Shown: one piece after another, positions 54,839 through 64,000 of the stretch | Layout: each line of letters starts with the position of its first letter | Numbering within the stretch: the first letter of the stretch is position 1 | Origin: a virus | Reading direction: 5' to 3' (one strand) | Virus record (IMG/VR): IMGVR_UViG_3300012271_000011 | Location: 1 to 64,000 of that record | Length of the DNA stretch: 64,000 bases | Notes under the pieces: model-generated | What the model was told of the DNA's origin: nothing | Database searches by the model: none | Seen by the model: the letters and a program-made list of their open reading frames with translations, nothing else | Made by a program: the position numbers and the translations under genes

Positions 54839-57800
54839 ATGGCAAGCAATACAATAGATTTACATCTTAATATACAAAACGCATTAAAGCAAAACCTCCA
54901 AGAAAATAAAAAAGAAATGTCTTCTTTTAATGATAAACTATCTAAATCTGAAGGCTTGTCTGAAAAACTAAGTAGCAAGATGGGTTCCGTTGGAGATAAG
55001 GTTAAAACCTCTGTTCAAAGTATGAGCAGATTTGGTTTAACACTTCAAAGAATAATTCCTGCCTTTAGTGTTATTTTCGGTGGTGGTTTTATCGTTGATA
55101 CTGTAAAAGAGGTGATGGATTTAAATCAAGCAATGATGGACACTGCTCATCAAATGGGTATGAGTGCTCAAGGCGTAAAGCAATTAGAAGATGCTGTTTC
55201 AGGAACAATGGATGAACCAATACATAAAAACATTCAAGCATCTGTTAATACCACTGGAATAAAAGAAGATTTACAAACTGCTATTTCAGAGCCAATACAT
55301 AAAAACATTCAAGCATCTGTTAATACCACTGGAATAAAAGAAGATTTACAAACTGCTTTAGTTGATGCTACTGAAATGGGTGCTGAAAAAAGCAAGGATA
55401 TTCTTACTTCTAAAATGGAACAAGGTTTTAAAAAAACCGTAAGAAGTTTAGAAAATGCAGTTTATGGTGTTGTTCAAGCTACTGGTCTTGCTACAGATAA
55501 AGCACAAGAGTTAGTCACTGGTCTTGCTCAACTTCATGTTGGAATTGAAAGTATTGAAGCTTTAGCTACGGCCTCAGCTAGGTTCTCAGAGATAACTGGC
55601 GTGTCGACCGATGCTACTACAAGATTATCTGGTGAATTAATGAGAACTGGTAGACTCGGAGAAGAGGCCACACAACAAATATTATTTGGAATGGCATCTG
55701 TTCAAAGAGCTGTTGGAATGAGTACAGCAGAGATGCAACAACTTACTGAGACAATACAAGAGACTACGAAATTACTTAATCAAATGAGTAAATCTGCTGG
55801 AGAAATAGAACAGTTTAATAAAGGTGTTGTTCAGTTATCTGGTGCATTCGCTTCAGCTGGTATAGAGGCAGGTGAGGCAAGTAAGTTTGTTAATGAACTT
55901 CTTGATCCATCTCAAGTAGAAGAGAATGCTTTTCTTTATTCTAAGCTTGGTATTTCAATGGAAGATGCTTTTTCTGGTAATGTATCACCTCAGAAACTTA
56001 TTCCTAGATTTAAAGAACTTGGTCAAGAACTTAAAAATATGAGTGGGCCAGCTGCTGCTTCTATGGCTAAGAGCTTAGGAATGCCTTTAGCCACATTGCG
56101 TCAAATGGGCGAGATAGATATGAGTCAGCAGAGAGAAATGATGAAAATGATGAGTGAAGAAGGCAAGTCTATGGAAGAGGCTATGGCCTCTATGCAGAAT
56201 GAACAGGAAGGAGCTGGCCGTAGTTTTGAAGACAGTATTAATAAACTTAAAGGTTCTATTCAACCTCTTATTAGTAAATTCCTTATTCCCTTTATAAATA
56301 AATTTGCTAATATGATTGAACATATTAATATTGAAGGAATAGTAGAAACACTTTCCTCTGTTTTTGGCACAGTTATGAAAACAATTAAAAGATTCTCATT
56401 TTTCTTAAAACCTGCTACATTTGTCGCTGGGGCTATTGCTTTAATGGTAATAATAAAGAAAATAAGAAAGAAGTTTTATACGATGGCAACTGGAGTAAAA
56501 AAAGATTTACAAACTGCTTTAGTTGGTGCTACTGAAATAGGTGCTGAAAAAAGCAAAGGTGTTTTTACTTCTAAAATGGAACAAGGTTTTAAAGAAACTA
56601 GAAGAGGTTTAGAAAATGCTGTTTCAGGAACAATGGATGAACATACTGAAACAATATATAAAAATATTCAAGCATCTGTTAATGCCACTGGAACTTTAAG
56701 AAAAGAGAAGATAGCAGAATATAGAGCAAGTCAACAAAATGTAGAAGCCGAAAGATCTCAATATCAAACTCGTATTGATTATTTAGATGCTCAAAGAAAA
56801 AGTGGTGAACTTACTGCTCGTCAAACAAGAGAATTTGGAATACTTACGAAATGGCAGAAAGATTTAAATAAAGATGCTCAAACCTTTAATAATAGAAGAC
56901 TTGAAGCAAACTCTCGCTTGAGAAGGCAACAAGAAAACCAAATGAAATTCCTCTCTGATGAGCAACTTAGAAATTACAAAAGAGAGATGGAACAAAATAA
57001 AGCCATTGCCGAACAACAGGCTGCAGCAGCTACAGAGAGAATGCAAGATTTAAATACTCAAAATAAGAGAATTGAAGATAGACTTGCTGATATGAAAACT
57101 CAGGGTAAGTATACAGCTCAAGATCTTGAAGAGATTGAAAAACTTAATAGTTGGTTAAAAAATAATAATGTTCAAATTGAACAAGCAAAACAAGAACGAT
57201 TAGAGAGTGTAAAAGCTGCAACTGAGCAAAGAAAACAAGAGAGACAAATAAATCAGATTTATCAAAAAAGAACTGGTATGGATCTTGATGTTGGAGAAGG
57301 TGCTACAGAGGCAAAAGTTACAAGAGGAGTTTTTCAAAAGGTTGGAGATCGTATTAAAGCTGCAGGTAGAAGCATGGGTTCTTCTGTATATAAGGGTTTT
57401 GCAAAGGTTCAAAATAAGTTTGCTGAGACAAGAGAAAAAATAGCTGATGTATTTGCTCCAAGAAATCTTAAAAAAACTTTAGGTAAGGCTATGAAAGCTG
57501 GAGGAAGTGGTGTAGCAAAAGGTATGAAAGGTCTTGGTAAGGGCATGTTAAAACTGACTGGACCAATGGTTGTTCTAGGAATGGTAATGGCACTATTAAG
57601 ACCAGCAATTGAAGCATTGCAACCTGTAATACAAGCAATACAAGAAGTTCTTATGGGAGCTATTGGTAAAATATTTAAAGCTTTGATGCCAGCCATTCTT
57701 AAAATACTTTCTGCTCTTATTCCTGTATTAGCAGCTTTAGTAAATACTCTATTACCTCCACTACTTTATGTTCTTGGAACTCTTGTAAAGATTATCGGTT

Positions 57801-58411
57801 TTGTTATCACAGCAATACAAAAAATGATTGAAGGAATAAGCAAGCTTCCATTTGTAGGAGATAAACTTGATGGTGTTATTTCTACAATGGGAGAAATTTC
57901 AGGAAGTATTGGCGGTGCTGGTCAAGCACTTCAAGATGTTGGTAAAAAATACATGGATCCAAAAAATAAACTTATTGATGATGATACGGTAGCTGGACTT
58001 CAAGACTCTATCGATAGCACTGGTGATAAGATAGCGAATGGAGAAATAACTCTTAAACCAAGTAAAACTGCTGGAGCAGGAGGTGGAGCGGCAACATCAA
58101 CATCAACATCAACTACTACTTGGACTCCTGCTATGTTATCTGCTGGAAAAAAGGGAATATCAGTAGAAGAGCATGCCAAAAGAACAACTAAGACAGCTGA
58201 ACAAAAGCAAGCTCAAGCTCAAGCTGAAACAGCAGAGGCAACAAAGGAAACAGCAAAGGCAACAAAGGAAACAAATGAAGAGCTTGCTAAGGTACTTGAA
58301 GAGTATACAAAAGCGAAACAAGAACAAAGATCAAAAAGAAATACTGAAAAAGCAAAAAATAATCTTGAAGGAGCATCATCAATCTTAGGCGTTAGAGGAG
58401 GGAGTTGGTGA
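54839..58411 (+). CDS. Tail tape-measure protein
   Basis: 1190 residues. Long helical protein with N-terminal coiled coil, a hydrophobic segment (residues about 55-85) and C-terminal helices with Pro/Ala/Leu-rich membrane-like parts (PAILKILSALIPVLAALVNT). Length fits a tape measure, which sets tail length and enters the host membrane. Internal duplicated modules are described at 55217-55357 and about 56495-56700. Acidic-basic repeats near the end. Confidence 0.85.
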   Translation: MASNTIDLHLNIQNALKQNLQENKKEMSSFNDKLSKSEGLSEKLSSKMGSVGDKVKTSVQSMSRFGLTLQRIIPAFSVIFGGGFIVDTVKEVMDLNQAMMDTAHQMGMSAQGVKQLEDAVSGTMDEPIHKNIQASVNTTGIKEDLQTAISEPIHKNIQASVNTTGIKEDLQTALVDATEMGAEKSKDILTSKMEQGFKKTVRSLENAVYGVVQATGLATDKAQELVTGLAQLHVGIESIEALATASARFSEITGVSTDATTRLSGELMRTGRLGEEATQQILFGMASVQRAVGMSTAEMQQLTETIQETTKLLNQMSKSAGEIEQFNKGVVQLSGAFASAGIEAGEASKFVNELLDPSQVEENAFLYSKLGISMEDAFSGNVSPQKLIPRFKELGQELKNMSGPAAASMAKSLGMPLATLRQMGEIDMSQQREMMKMMSEEGKSMEEAMASMQNEQEGAGRSFEDSINKLKGSIQPLISKFLIPFINKFANMIEHINIEGIVETLSSVFGTVMKTIKRFSFFLKPATFVAGAIALMVIIKKIRKKFYTMATGVKKDLQTALVGATEIGAEKSKGVFTSKMEQGFKETRRGLENAVSGTMDEHTETIYKNIQASVNATGTLRKEKIAEYRASQQNVEAERSQYQTRIDYLDAQRKSGELTARQTREFGILTKWQKDLNKDAQTFNNRRLEANSRLRRQQENQMKFLSDEQLRNYKREMEQNKAIAEQQAAAATERMQDLNTQNKRIEDRLADMKTQGKYTAQDLEEIEKLNSWLKNNNVQIEQAKQERLESVKAATEQRKQERQINQIYQKRTGMDLDVGEGATEAKVTRGVFQKVGDRIKAAGRSMGSSVYKGFAKVQNKFAETREKIADVFAPRNLKKTLGKAMKAGGSGVAKGMKGLGKGMLKLTGPMVVLGMVMALLRPAIEALQPVIQAIQEVLMGAIGKIFKALMPAILKILSALIPVLAALVNTLLPPLLYVLGTLVKIIGFVITAIQKMIEGISKLPFVGDKLDGVISTMGEISGSIGGAGQALQDVGKKYMDPKNKLIDDDTVAGLQDSIDSTGDKIANGEITLKPSKTAGAGGGAATSTSTSTTTWTPAMLSAGKKGISVEEHAKRTTKTAEQKQAQAQAETAEATKETAKATKETNEELAKVLEEYTKAKQEQRSKRNTEKAKNNLEGASSILGVRGGSW
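55217..55357 (+). repeat. 75-bp tandem duplication in tape measure
   Basis: Two adjacent copies with period 75 bp encode IHKNIQASVNTTGIKEDLQT. A degenerate, rearranged third copy with flanking GAEKSKxxxTSKMEQGF sequence occurs at about 56495-56700. Confidence 0.8.
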
Positions 58412-58692
58412 TTACGATAAGCACAGATTTTGAGGATGCAAAAGAAGAATTTATAAGATTTATACGAGCTATAGAGTTTAAGTTTGATATTAAGGACAAG
58501 GATGACTTTGAAAATGAATTGTTAAAGTTAATAAGAGAAGGTAGCAATGAAAAAATTGGTATTGATGTTGATGAGTTTGAAAACTCATTTTTTGAAGTAA
58601 TAAGAAAACATTCTTCTTTATCCCTTGAAGATAATATTAAAAAAATTAAAGAAGAGTTTGAAATAATAAAGGAAGAGTCTAATGGAACCTAA
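58405..58692 (+). CDS. Small acidic tail protein
   Basis: 95 residues (fewer if GTG at 58408 is used), starting inside the tape measure's last codons after GGAGGGAG. Acidic, helical, two similar halves (FENELLKLIREGSNEKI, FENSFFEVIRKHSSL). Position suggests a tail-assembly factor. Confidence 0.55.
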   Translation: MVITISTDFEDAKEEFIRFIRAIEFKFDIKDKDDFENELLKLIREGSNEKIGIDVDEFENSFFEVIRKHSSLSLEDNIKKIKEEFEIIKEESNGT

Positions 58693-60559
58693 GAGAATAG
58701 ATATAGAGTCACTAAATAGCCGTTTAATAGGTACTATAAAAGAAGGCTCTGAAGAGACTCCTATTTATACAGACTCTAAAAATACTTTTGATAATAATCA
58801 GCCAAAAGAATATAATGAAAATACTGGAAATTATGAAAAAGAAAAAGAAAAAAATCCTCAAGCAATTGATATTTATAATAATCAGGCAAGTAACAATTAT
58901 AACTTACAAGTTGACTTAGATGCTACTGATTTAAGAAACAAAATACAAGGTGATGATAAAACTATTGATATATTTTTAAGAAATTTATTTCCAGTTGTTG
59001 GAATAAATATTTTAAGAAGTATTGAAAATGCTGGAAACACAGAACCAAAGCTTGGAGGAACTCTTAGTTTAGTATCAGGAGCTTTTAATGCTATTGTTCA
59101 ATCAAGATACTTAACCCCTTCAGAACTTGTAATATATCTGGGAAGTAACTTTTATACCTTACATTTTGTAAGAGGAATAACAATTAAAAAATTTACAGGT
59201 TTTTTTGGTTCATCTTGGACAGGATATCCTGATCTTACATTTGGAAGAAATTATATAGATATTCTTCCTTCTCTAAGTGATGTATTAGGAGATATAGAAG
59301 ATGTTATATCTCCCCAAAAGCTTTTAAAAAGAGAAGACAATAAAGAAATAGAAGATGCAAAGGAAAGAACCTCTCCTTTATATGCTGGTATAATTGGGCA
59401 AGGTGGTTCTTTTTATCGTCAAGTATTAGGTTCTGATCCTTTATCTAAAGGTAATAGAAGAGTCTTTACTCCAATAACATCAAACATATTTACTTATAAA
59501 AATCTTATTCAAACCTCAGCAGGCAAATGGATAGATGGTGGAATACTTACTAGTAACGTTGGAAGAAGAGGTGATCATGATACTAACTCTGAACATTATA
59601 TATTAAATAATAAAGTAAACAATCTTCAATATAAAGATCTTGAAAGTAGAGACGGAAAATGGGCTGAAAGTAATAATAGAGCTGATTGGGATAGAAAACC
59701 AAAGAAGCATACAGTAGAACCAGCTGAGTATTTAATAAATGAAAAAGTAACAAATATTAGTTTACCTAATGATGAGAATGGTGGAGTAAATGATATAGAA
59801 AACTATAGGCCAGATTTATGGTCAATAGGTTATATACTTGTGATGCCACAAACAAGAGATGGAAGTTTTTCTAATTATAAAATACCATTTGAGTTTAATC
59901 CATCTATTTCAACTGGAGGAGTTTCTACACAATATAATGCACAAACTATTCTTTCAAGAATTGGTGCTTTACAAACATTCTCTCACGTGGAATTATCAAC
60001 AGTAGATATCTCAACAAAATATTATGCTCTTAAAGATCAAGAACAAGATGGCGATAATAGAGGAAGTGTTGGTCATGGTTGGATGGATATTTTTACTTTA
60101 AATTTTTTACAAGGTATTCAAAGTGGATATGAGGCATTAAGTTATCCATTCTTTCCTTCTAATGAACAACAAAATATAGAGAAAGGTTTTAAGTATGTAA
60201 AACCACCGCTTATTAAAGTTGTTATTGGAGAGGCAGGAGAGGGAGAAGAGGCTCCCTATAGTAATCTTCTCACTTACCCACAAAATATAGCAGGAGATAA
60301 TACAGAAATACTTGCTTCCTCTAAAGAAAAAATACTATATAAAACTTTTATTGTTTCTTCTGTAAATATTGAAAAAAATTTAGAAGAAACTCCTCTTTAT
60401 ATAAAAAATAAAAAAATAAAAGATGCTTTTGGATTTACTGTAAGTCTTTCACTTGTAGAGATAACTAAAAGCTATATGGATGTTATGCCAAATTATGAAA
60501 ATTATTTTAATCATTTTGAATCAATGATTAATAACGAAGATCTCATAGATAATGGATAG
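58682..60559 (+). CDS. Large baseplate/tail-tube-cap protein
   Basis: 625 residues. Mostly beta with Gly/Asn-rich loops; central YLTPSELVIYLGSNFYTLHF and GRNYIDILPSL segments. It occupies the place of T4 genes 48/54 (tube cap) between tape measure and gp53 but is larger and not recognised. Start ATG overlaps the preceding gene by eleven bases. Confidence 0.5.
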   Translation: MEPKRIDIESLNSRLIGTIKEGSEETPIYTDSKNTFDNNQPKEYNENTGNYEKEKEKNPQAIDIYNNQASNNYNLQVDLDATDLRNKIQGDDKTIDIFLRNLFPVVGINILRSIENAGNTEPKLGGTLSLVSGAFNAIVQSRYLTPSELVIYLGSNFYTLHFVRGITIKKFTGFFGSSWTGYPDLTFGRNYIDILPSLSDVLGDIEDVISPQKLLKREDNKEIEDAKERTSPLYAGIIGQGGSFYRQVLGSDPLSKGNRRVFTPITSNIFTYKNLIQTSAGKWIDGGILTSNVGRRGDHDTNSEHYILNNKVNNLQYKDLESRDGKWAESNNRADWDRKPKKHTVEPAEYLINEKVTNISLPNDENGGVNDIENYRPDLWSIGYILVMPQTRDGSFSNYKIPFEFNPSISTGGVSTQYNAQTILSRIGALQTFSHVELSTVDISTKYYALKDQEQDGDNRGSVGHGWMDIFTLNFLQGIQSGYEALSYPFFPSNEQQNIEKGFKYVKPPLIKVVIGEAGEGEEAPYSNLLTYPQNIAGDNTEILASSKEKILYKTFIVSSVNIEKNLEETPLYIKNKKIKDAFGFTVSLSLVEITKSYMDVMPNYENYFNHFESMINNEDLIDNG

Positions 60560-60564
60560 AGGAT

Positions 60565-60861
60565 ATGATAAGCAGATATAAATTTTATGACAATGTATAC
60601 AATGATGATATAAACCATTCTCAAAAAGGACTTGTTCGTGATAATATCAAAGAGCTTTTTAAAAGTAATGATGATGTTATGTATAAAATTCCTAAAAAAG
60701 AACAGTATCGCCCTGATTTGATATCTCAAAGATTTTATGGAGAGCCTAAACTTTATTGGGTTCTTGTTTTCGTAAATGACTTTGGAAATAGCCCTGAAGA
60801 TTTTGATGAAGGAGCTGTGATTAGAATACCTTATTATAATAAAGTGATAGAGTTAATATGA
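60565..60861 (+). CDS. Baseplate wedge protein (T4 gp53-like)
   Basis: 98 residues. YRPDLISQRFYGEPKLYWVL followed by VNDFGNSPEDFDEG and VIRIPYYNKVIELI is the compact gp53 LysM-like domain pattern. AGAGGAT precedes ATG; its TGA overlaps the next ATG. Confidence 0.8.
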   Translation: MISRYKFYDNVYNDDINHSQKGLVRDNIKELFKSNDDVMYKIPKKEQYRPDLISQRFYGEPKLYWVLVFVNDFGNSPEDFDEGAVIRIPYYNKVIELI

Positions 60862-61841
60862 TGTTATATGAAGCTTTGGTGATAGACAATAAAAATTTTT
60901 ACTCAAATGGAAAAATAAAAGTTCGTATTCCAAATTTCTACCATCGTAATATGAATTGGGATTTAGCTGGTGAATATCCAGATTTGTTGGAAGAGGCGGA
61001 GATAAAAGGAGATGCTGAATATTCTAATGACTTTGAAGCTTCAGTCTATTCTCCTTATGGCGGAGGAAGAAATTTCGGAGTTTTCTTTTTACCTCAAATA
61101 AACCAAAAAGGTTTGGTAATGCCAATAGGTCAAGGAACAAATAGATTTGTTTGGCTTGGCAGTTTTTTTGAAGCTTATAGGACTGATAACTTTGATGTAG
61201 AATATGTAAATATTCCCTCTGATGATATAGAGCAATCTGATGGTTCTACAGCTGGCGAGCAAACTATGGATGCTGAAAGTTCAGCAGATGCATTAAAAAA
61301 GAATTTTGTTGCTCGCTTTAAAACAACAAATGCTGATAGTCAAGAGGATCTTGATTGGCAGCAAAGACCAACTAGTAATATCATAACAGTAGGTGATAAA
61401 GAATCAAAGGTTACTCATTATGCAAAAGAAGAGAAATTCTCTGCTTCAATGAATTTAACAGAAGAAGGATTTAATATTGAAGTTGATAATGAGGGAAATC
61501 TTAATACTTTTAAAATAAAGAATACTGATGATGGAATAAGTCTTTATTTTGAAGATACTGAAGGTAATAAGATGAATTTTAATAAAAACACTGGGTTTGA
61601 AGTAGAATCAGTAAAAGATGCTACCTTTAAAACAGAAGGTAAATTAAAATTCAATGGAGCAGGAGATCAAGGAGTATTATATTCTTTCTTGAAAAAAATA
61701 ATAGATGCTTTTGAAAAACATATTCATCAAACTCCATCTGGCCCATCAGCTACTCCTTTAAATGCAGACCAATCTCCCATAACAAGTAAAACTACAGCAG
61801 CAAAAAATGATATGAAGTCTGAAAGTCTGGAGCTGGACTAA
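60858..61841 (+). CDS. Baseplate spike protein (T4 gp5/gpV-like OB domain)
   Basis: 327 residues. N-terminal OB-fold pattern YEALVIDNKNFYSNGKIKVR and FGVFFLPQINQKGLVMPIGQ, followed by a repetitive beta region (residues 190-270) typical of a spike helix, and a C-terminal helical His-containing end. No lysozyme domain is visible, unlike T4 gp5. Confidence 0.7.
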   Translation: MMLYEALVIDNKNFYSNGKIKVRIPNFYHRNMNWDLAGEYPDLLEEAEIKGDAEYSNDFEASVYSPYGGGRNFGVFFLPQINQKGLVMPIGQGTNRFVWLGSFFEAYRTDNFDVEYVNIPSDDIEQSDGSTAGEQTMDAESSADALKKNFVARFKTTNADSQEDLDWQQRPTSNIITVGDKESKVTHYAKEEKFSASMNLTEEGFNIEVDNEGNLNTFKIKNTDDGISLYFEDTEGNKMNFNKNTGFEVESVKDATFKTEGKLKFNGAGDQGVLYSFLKKIIDAFEKHIHQTPSGPSATPLNADQSPITSKTTAAKNDMKSESLELD

Positions 61842-62269
61842 TGCCTATTGCTGCATCATTGCCTACCTTACAGGCACAGATTATAAATGCATTTAATTTA
61901 GGTCCAGCTGCTCAACCAGATTTGGTTGGTACTCTTATTACACAAGCAGTAGCTACATCTTGTGTAACAGGTTTATTACCATCAGCTCCATCTCCTATTC
62001 CATTAACACCATCTGGTTTTTCTAATGGGTTAAGTCAGATTAAAAGTGCGTTTAATCAAGGAGCTGAGGCACAACCTAATTTAGTAGCACAAAAAATAGC
62101 GCAGGGTGTATCAGTTATTGCTCCTATTGCACCTGCTTCAGGAGTAAGCGCTTTACAAAGTCAGATTAATAATGCATTTAATTTAGGCGCAGCTGCTCAA
62201 CCAAATTTAGTTGCTACGATGATATCACAAGCTATTATTCAATATTATATTGCAGGAGGAATAATTTGA
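61841..62269 (+). CDS. Repeat-containing baseplate-region protein
   Basis: 142 residues made of three similar units: AQIINAFNLGPAAQPDLVGT, QIKSAFNQGAEAQPNLVAQK and QINNAFNLGAAAQPNLVATM, joined by Pro/Ser/Ala-rich linkers. It overlaps the spike gene and the next gene by one and four bases. Not PAAR. Function unknown. Confidence 0.6.
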   Translation: MPIAASLPTLQAQIINAFNLGPAAQPDLVGTLITQAVATSCVTGLLPSAPSPIPLTPSGFSNGLSQIKSAFNQGAEAQPNLVAQKIAQGVSVIAPIAPASGVSALQSQINNAFNLGAAAQPNLVATMISQAIIQYYIAGGII

Positions 62270-64000
62270 CTTATTCGGAAAAAGTAACACAAACAAGAGA
62301 AGATAGAAGTTTATCAATAAACCAAAAAGTATCAACTCAATTAGCTAAAATAGAAGCAATTGATGAAGATGATTTTAATAATAGTTATCTTTGGGGTGAT
62401 GGAATAAATATTGGTATTCAACAATTAATAAAATATTATTACATAGAAAAAAATAAAGAAGTTGGAAGAACTTTTTCTTCACCATCTTTGTCTAATTATA
62501 CAGAAATTAATTGGGAAGCTATTTTAAAAAATGCTATTACAGTTGGTGGAGATGGTAGTAGTGGGTTCTACCCTGATTTAGATAGCAATGGAATAGCAGA
62601 TAAAAATATGAACATGGGAACTCCTTATTTAAATGATAATGGAGATAATGGAGAAACTAGTGAAGGTTTATTACTTGATATTGTTATTTTAGATGGAGAT
62701 ATAGGTCAAGATGCAACTACTACCGGAACTTATACAGGGCCAGGCGGGTTCCTCATTCAATCAACAGCACAAACAGAGGCAGAAGAATATTTATATGGAG
62801 CTGATTTAACAGAAGATACTTCAGATGATAATCTTGATAGAATAGGAGCAACTTTAAGAGGTAGAAGAACTCGTGATGTTGAAATAGTAATAACAGGAAT
62901 GGGTCCATATAATTATGAGATTGGTGATGGTAATATTGATGAACCTACTTTTTTTGCTGATACAGCAGATGTTAATGGTTATGGCGGGAATGAAAAAACA
63001 ACTTTTCTAAACTCTTTATCTACTTTTATAACAAATCTAGAAGATTATAGAGATAATGCTCTAATACCTTTAAGAGATGAGCTTGATAATATTTTTGATA
63101 GTGGAGTAAATACTCTTTTCACTGATACTGATATGATAAATGATGTTACAGATGATAGTGCAAATCTAGATACTTTAATAAGTTTATTAAATACTTATAT
63201 TGGTGTAAATACTGATGTTGCCACTGATGGAAGTTTATATGGATATCAAAGCTTTTTCTCTTCTGCTTTAGGTGATGAAGTAAACTTTGATACATACTTA
63301 ACAGAATTAGAAACTTTAAATAATAATATAGATACAGATATAACTAACAGGACAAATAATTTAATAAATACTTATGTAGGTGATACATATCAAGACAAAA
63401 TGAAGAAGTGGAGAACATTTTGGATTAAAGAAAGAATTAATAAACCACAAGCTTCTTTAATTTCTGTAGAAGGTGCTGATAAAGCAATTTCAGATGCGAT
63501 AAAGTCAATTGAAAATGTAAATGATACTTTAAAGACTTTATTTAGTGATACAGATCTCGATAGACAACAATGGATCCCAACTCCTAAAATATATTCTGCA
63601 TTTTATAATCCTATTATTGATAATGAAACTGGAGAGATATTAATAAGAAGAGTTGGACTTATATATGGTGGACAACAACATGCAACAAAATATGAGGTGT
63701 ATCGTGATTTGCTTGAAAATATTACTTTAAGTAATGATGAATGGTCAAGCTCTTTAATAATAAAAGAAATAACTGGTTTAAATAGTCAAGGAACGGTTAA
63801 ACTTCAATATGAAGATTTTGATGTAGAGCTTGATAAATCATACGTATATAGAGTAAGAGTTTATGATGATACAAATGATAGCGGATATGCTTTCTCTGGT
63901 TCTTTACAAAGTAAAATCTATGATGATGATAACACAATATCATATTCCTTTCAGGAAACTGAACAAATAATATTTGATGGAAATCAAATAGAAGCAAGTA
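62266..64000 (+). CDS. Large baseplate or fibre structural protein (partial)
   Basis: Open from TTG at 62266 (GGAGGAATAAT upstream) to the window edge, 578 codons. Asp/Asn/Thr-rich, beta and coiled segments; a fibronectin-like stretch near the end (KYEVYRDLLENITLSNDEWS, DKSYVYRVRVYDD). T4 gene 6-10 region by position. Continues beyond the window. Confidence 0.6.
   Translation, partial: MTYSEKVTQTREDRSLSINQKVSTQLAKIEAIDEDDFNNSYLWGDGINIGIQQLIKYYYIEKNKEVGRTFSSPSLSNYTEINWEAILKNAITVGGDGSSGFYPDLDSNGIADKNMNMGTPYLNDNGDNGETSEGLLLDIVILDGDIGQDATTTGTYTGPGGFLIQSTAQTEAEEYLYGADLTEDTSDDNLDRIGATLRGRRTRDVEIVITGMGPYNYEIGDGNIDEPTFFADTADVNGYGGNEKTTFLNSLSTFITNLEDYRDNALIPLRDELDNIFDSGVNTLFTDTDMINDVTDDSANLDTLISLLNTYIGVNTDVATDGSLYGYQSFFSSALGDEVNFDTYLTELETLNNNIDTDITNRTNNLINTYVGDTYQDKMKKWRTFWIKERINKPQASLISVEGADKAISDAIKSIENVNDTLKTLFSDTDLDRQQWIPTPKIYSAFYNPIIDNETGEILIRRVGLIYGGQQHATKYEVYRDLLENITLSNDEWSSSLIIKEITGLNSQGTVKLQYEDFDVELDKSYVYRVRVYDDTNDSGYAFSGSLQSKIYDDDNTISYSFQETEQIIFDGNQIEAS

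Noticed and set aside
61841-62269. PAAR spike-tip protein
   Set aside because: No Gly-Asp-Thr or metal-binding His/Cys PAAR pattern; the protein is a three-fold AQPNLV repeat.

Overview
This window is part of the genome of an AT-rich, tailed double-stranded DNA phage with a contractile tail (myovirus), best described as a distant relative of the T4 supergroup. The T4-type genes include a gp41-like helicase, DnaG/gp61-like primase, UvsX, UvsW, a gp32-like SSB, gp46/gp47 recombination nuclease, an RNase H/FEN nuclease, gp1-like dNMP kinase, a gp55-like sigma candidate, GroES/gp31-like cochaperonin, a gp19-like tail tube, a gp26-like baseplate protein, gp53-like wedge and gp5-like spike. The replicative polymerase, however, is a bacterial DNA polymerase III alpha subunit, not T4 gp43. 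The host cannot be named. ThyX, peptide deformylase, Hsp20, a tubulin/FtsZ homologue and an NCS2 permease plus phosphoribosyltransferase pair suggest a large genome with much host-takeover capacity.

Layout: 0-7 kb (minus strand) holds small early genes, dNMP kinase, a replicative helicase split into two genes by a split intein, a metallopeptidase, a Hjc-like nuclease and deformylase. 7.2-8 kb is a plus-strand virion protein. 8-10.5 kb is primase plus an IscB element whose ORF is broken by an in-frame TGA. 10.5-19 kb carries small genes, the tubulin homologue, FEN nuclease, ThyX and a DNA adenine methylase. 19.9-27 kb is DNA polymerase III alpha in two separate genes (the C-terminal one with an intein), with three small genes between them including the sigma candidate, and a Vsr-like homing endonuclease inserted at the start of the N-terminal gene. 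28.5-36 kb holds recombination nuclease genes, purine-salvage genes and the tail tube. 36-44 kb holds Hsp20, UvsW, GroES, UvsX, SSB and probable virion/internal proteins. 44-53 kb is mixed, with a baseplate gene, a second IscB-derived remnant, a replication-initiator-like gene, an interrupted DHH phosphoesterase and a lysis-like cluster (holin-like, membrane protein, lipase). 53-64 kb is a plus-strand tail/baseplate operon with a 1190-residue tape measure.

Two promoter classes can be read directly. Sigma70-like TTGACA-N17-TATAAT promoters precede early/replication genes. A different motif, GTAAAGTTAATATAAA, precedes virion and suspected injected proteins and is a candidate late promoter. Many intergenic gaps hold palindromic elements ending in TTGAC/TTCAC/TTAAC that look like solo right ends/guide-RNA scaffolds of IS200/IS605-type (TnpB/IscB) elements. 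They repeatedly sit exactly at stop codons of phage genes and sometimes supply new C-termini. Several proteins share an N-terminal MKxxxLxE motif resembling T4 capsid-targeting sequences. All functional statements are from reading the sequence; no database search was run.
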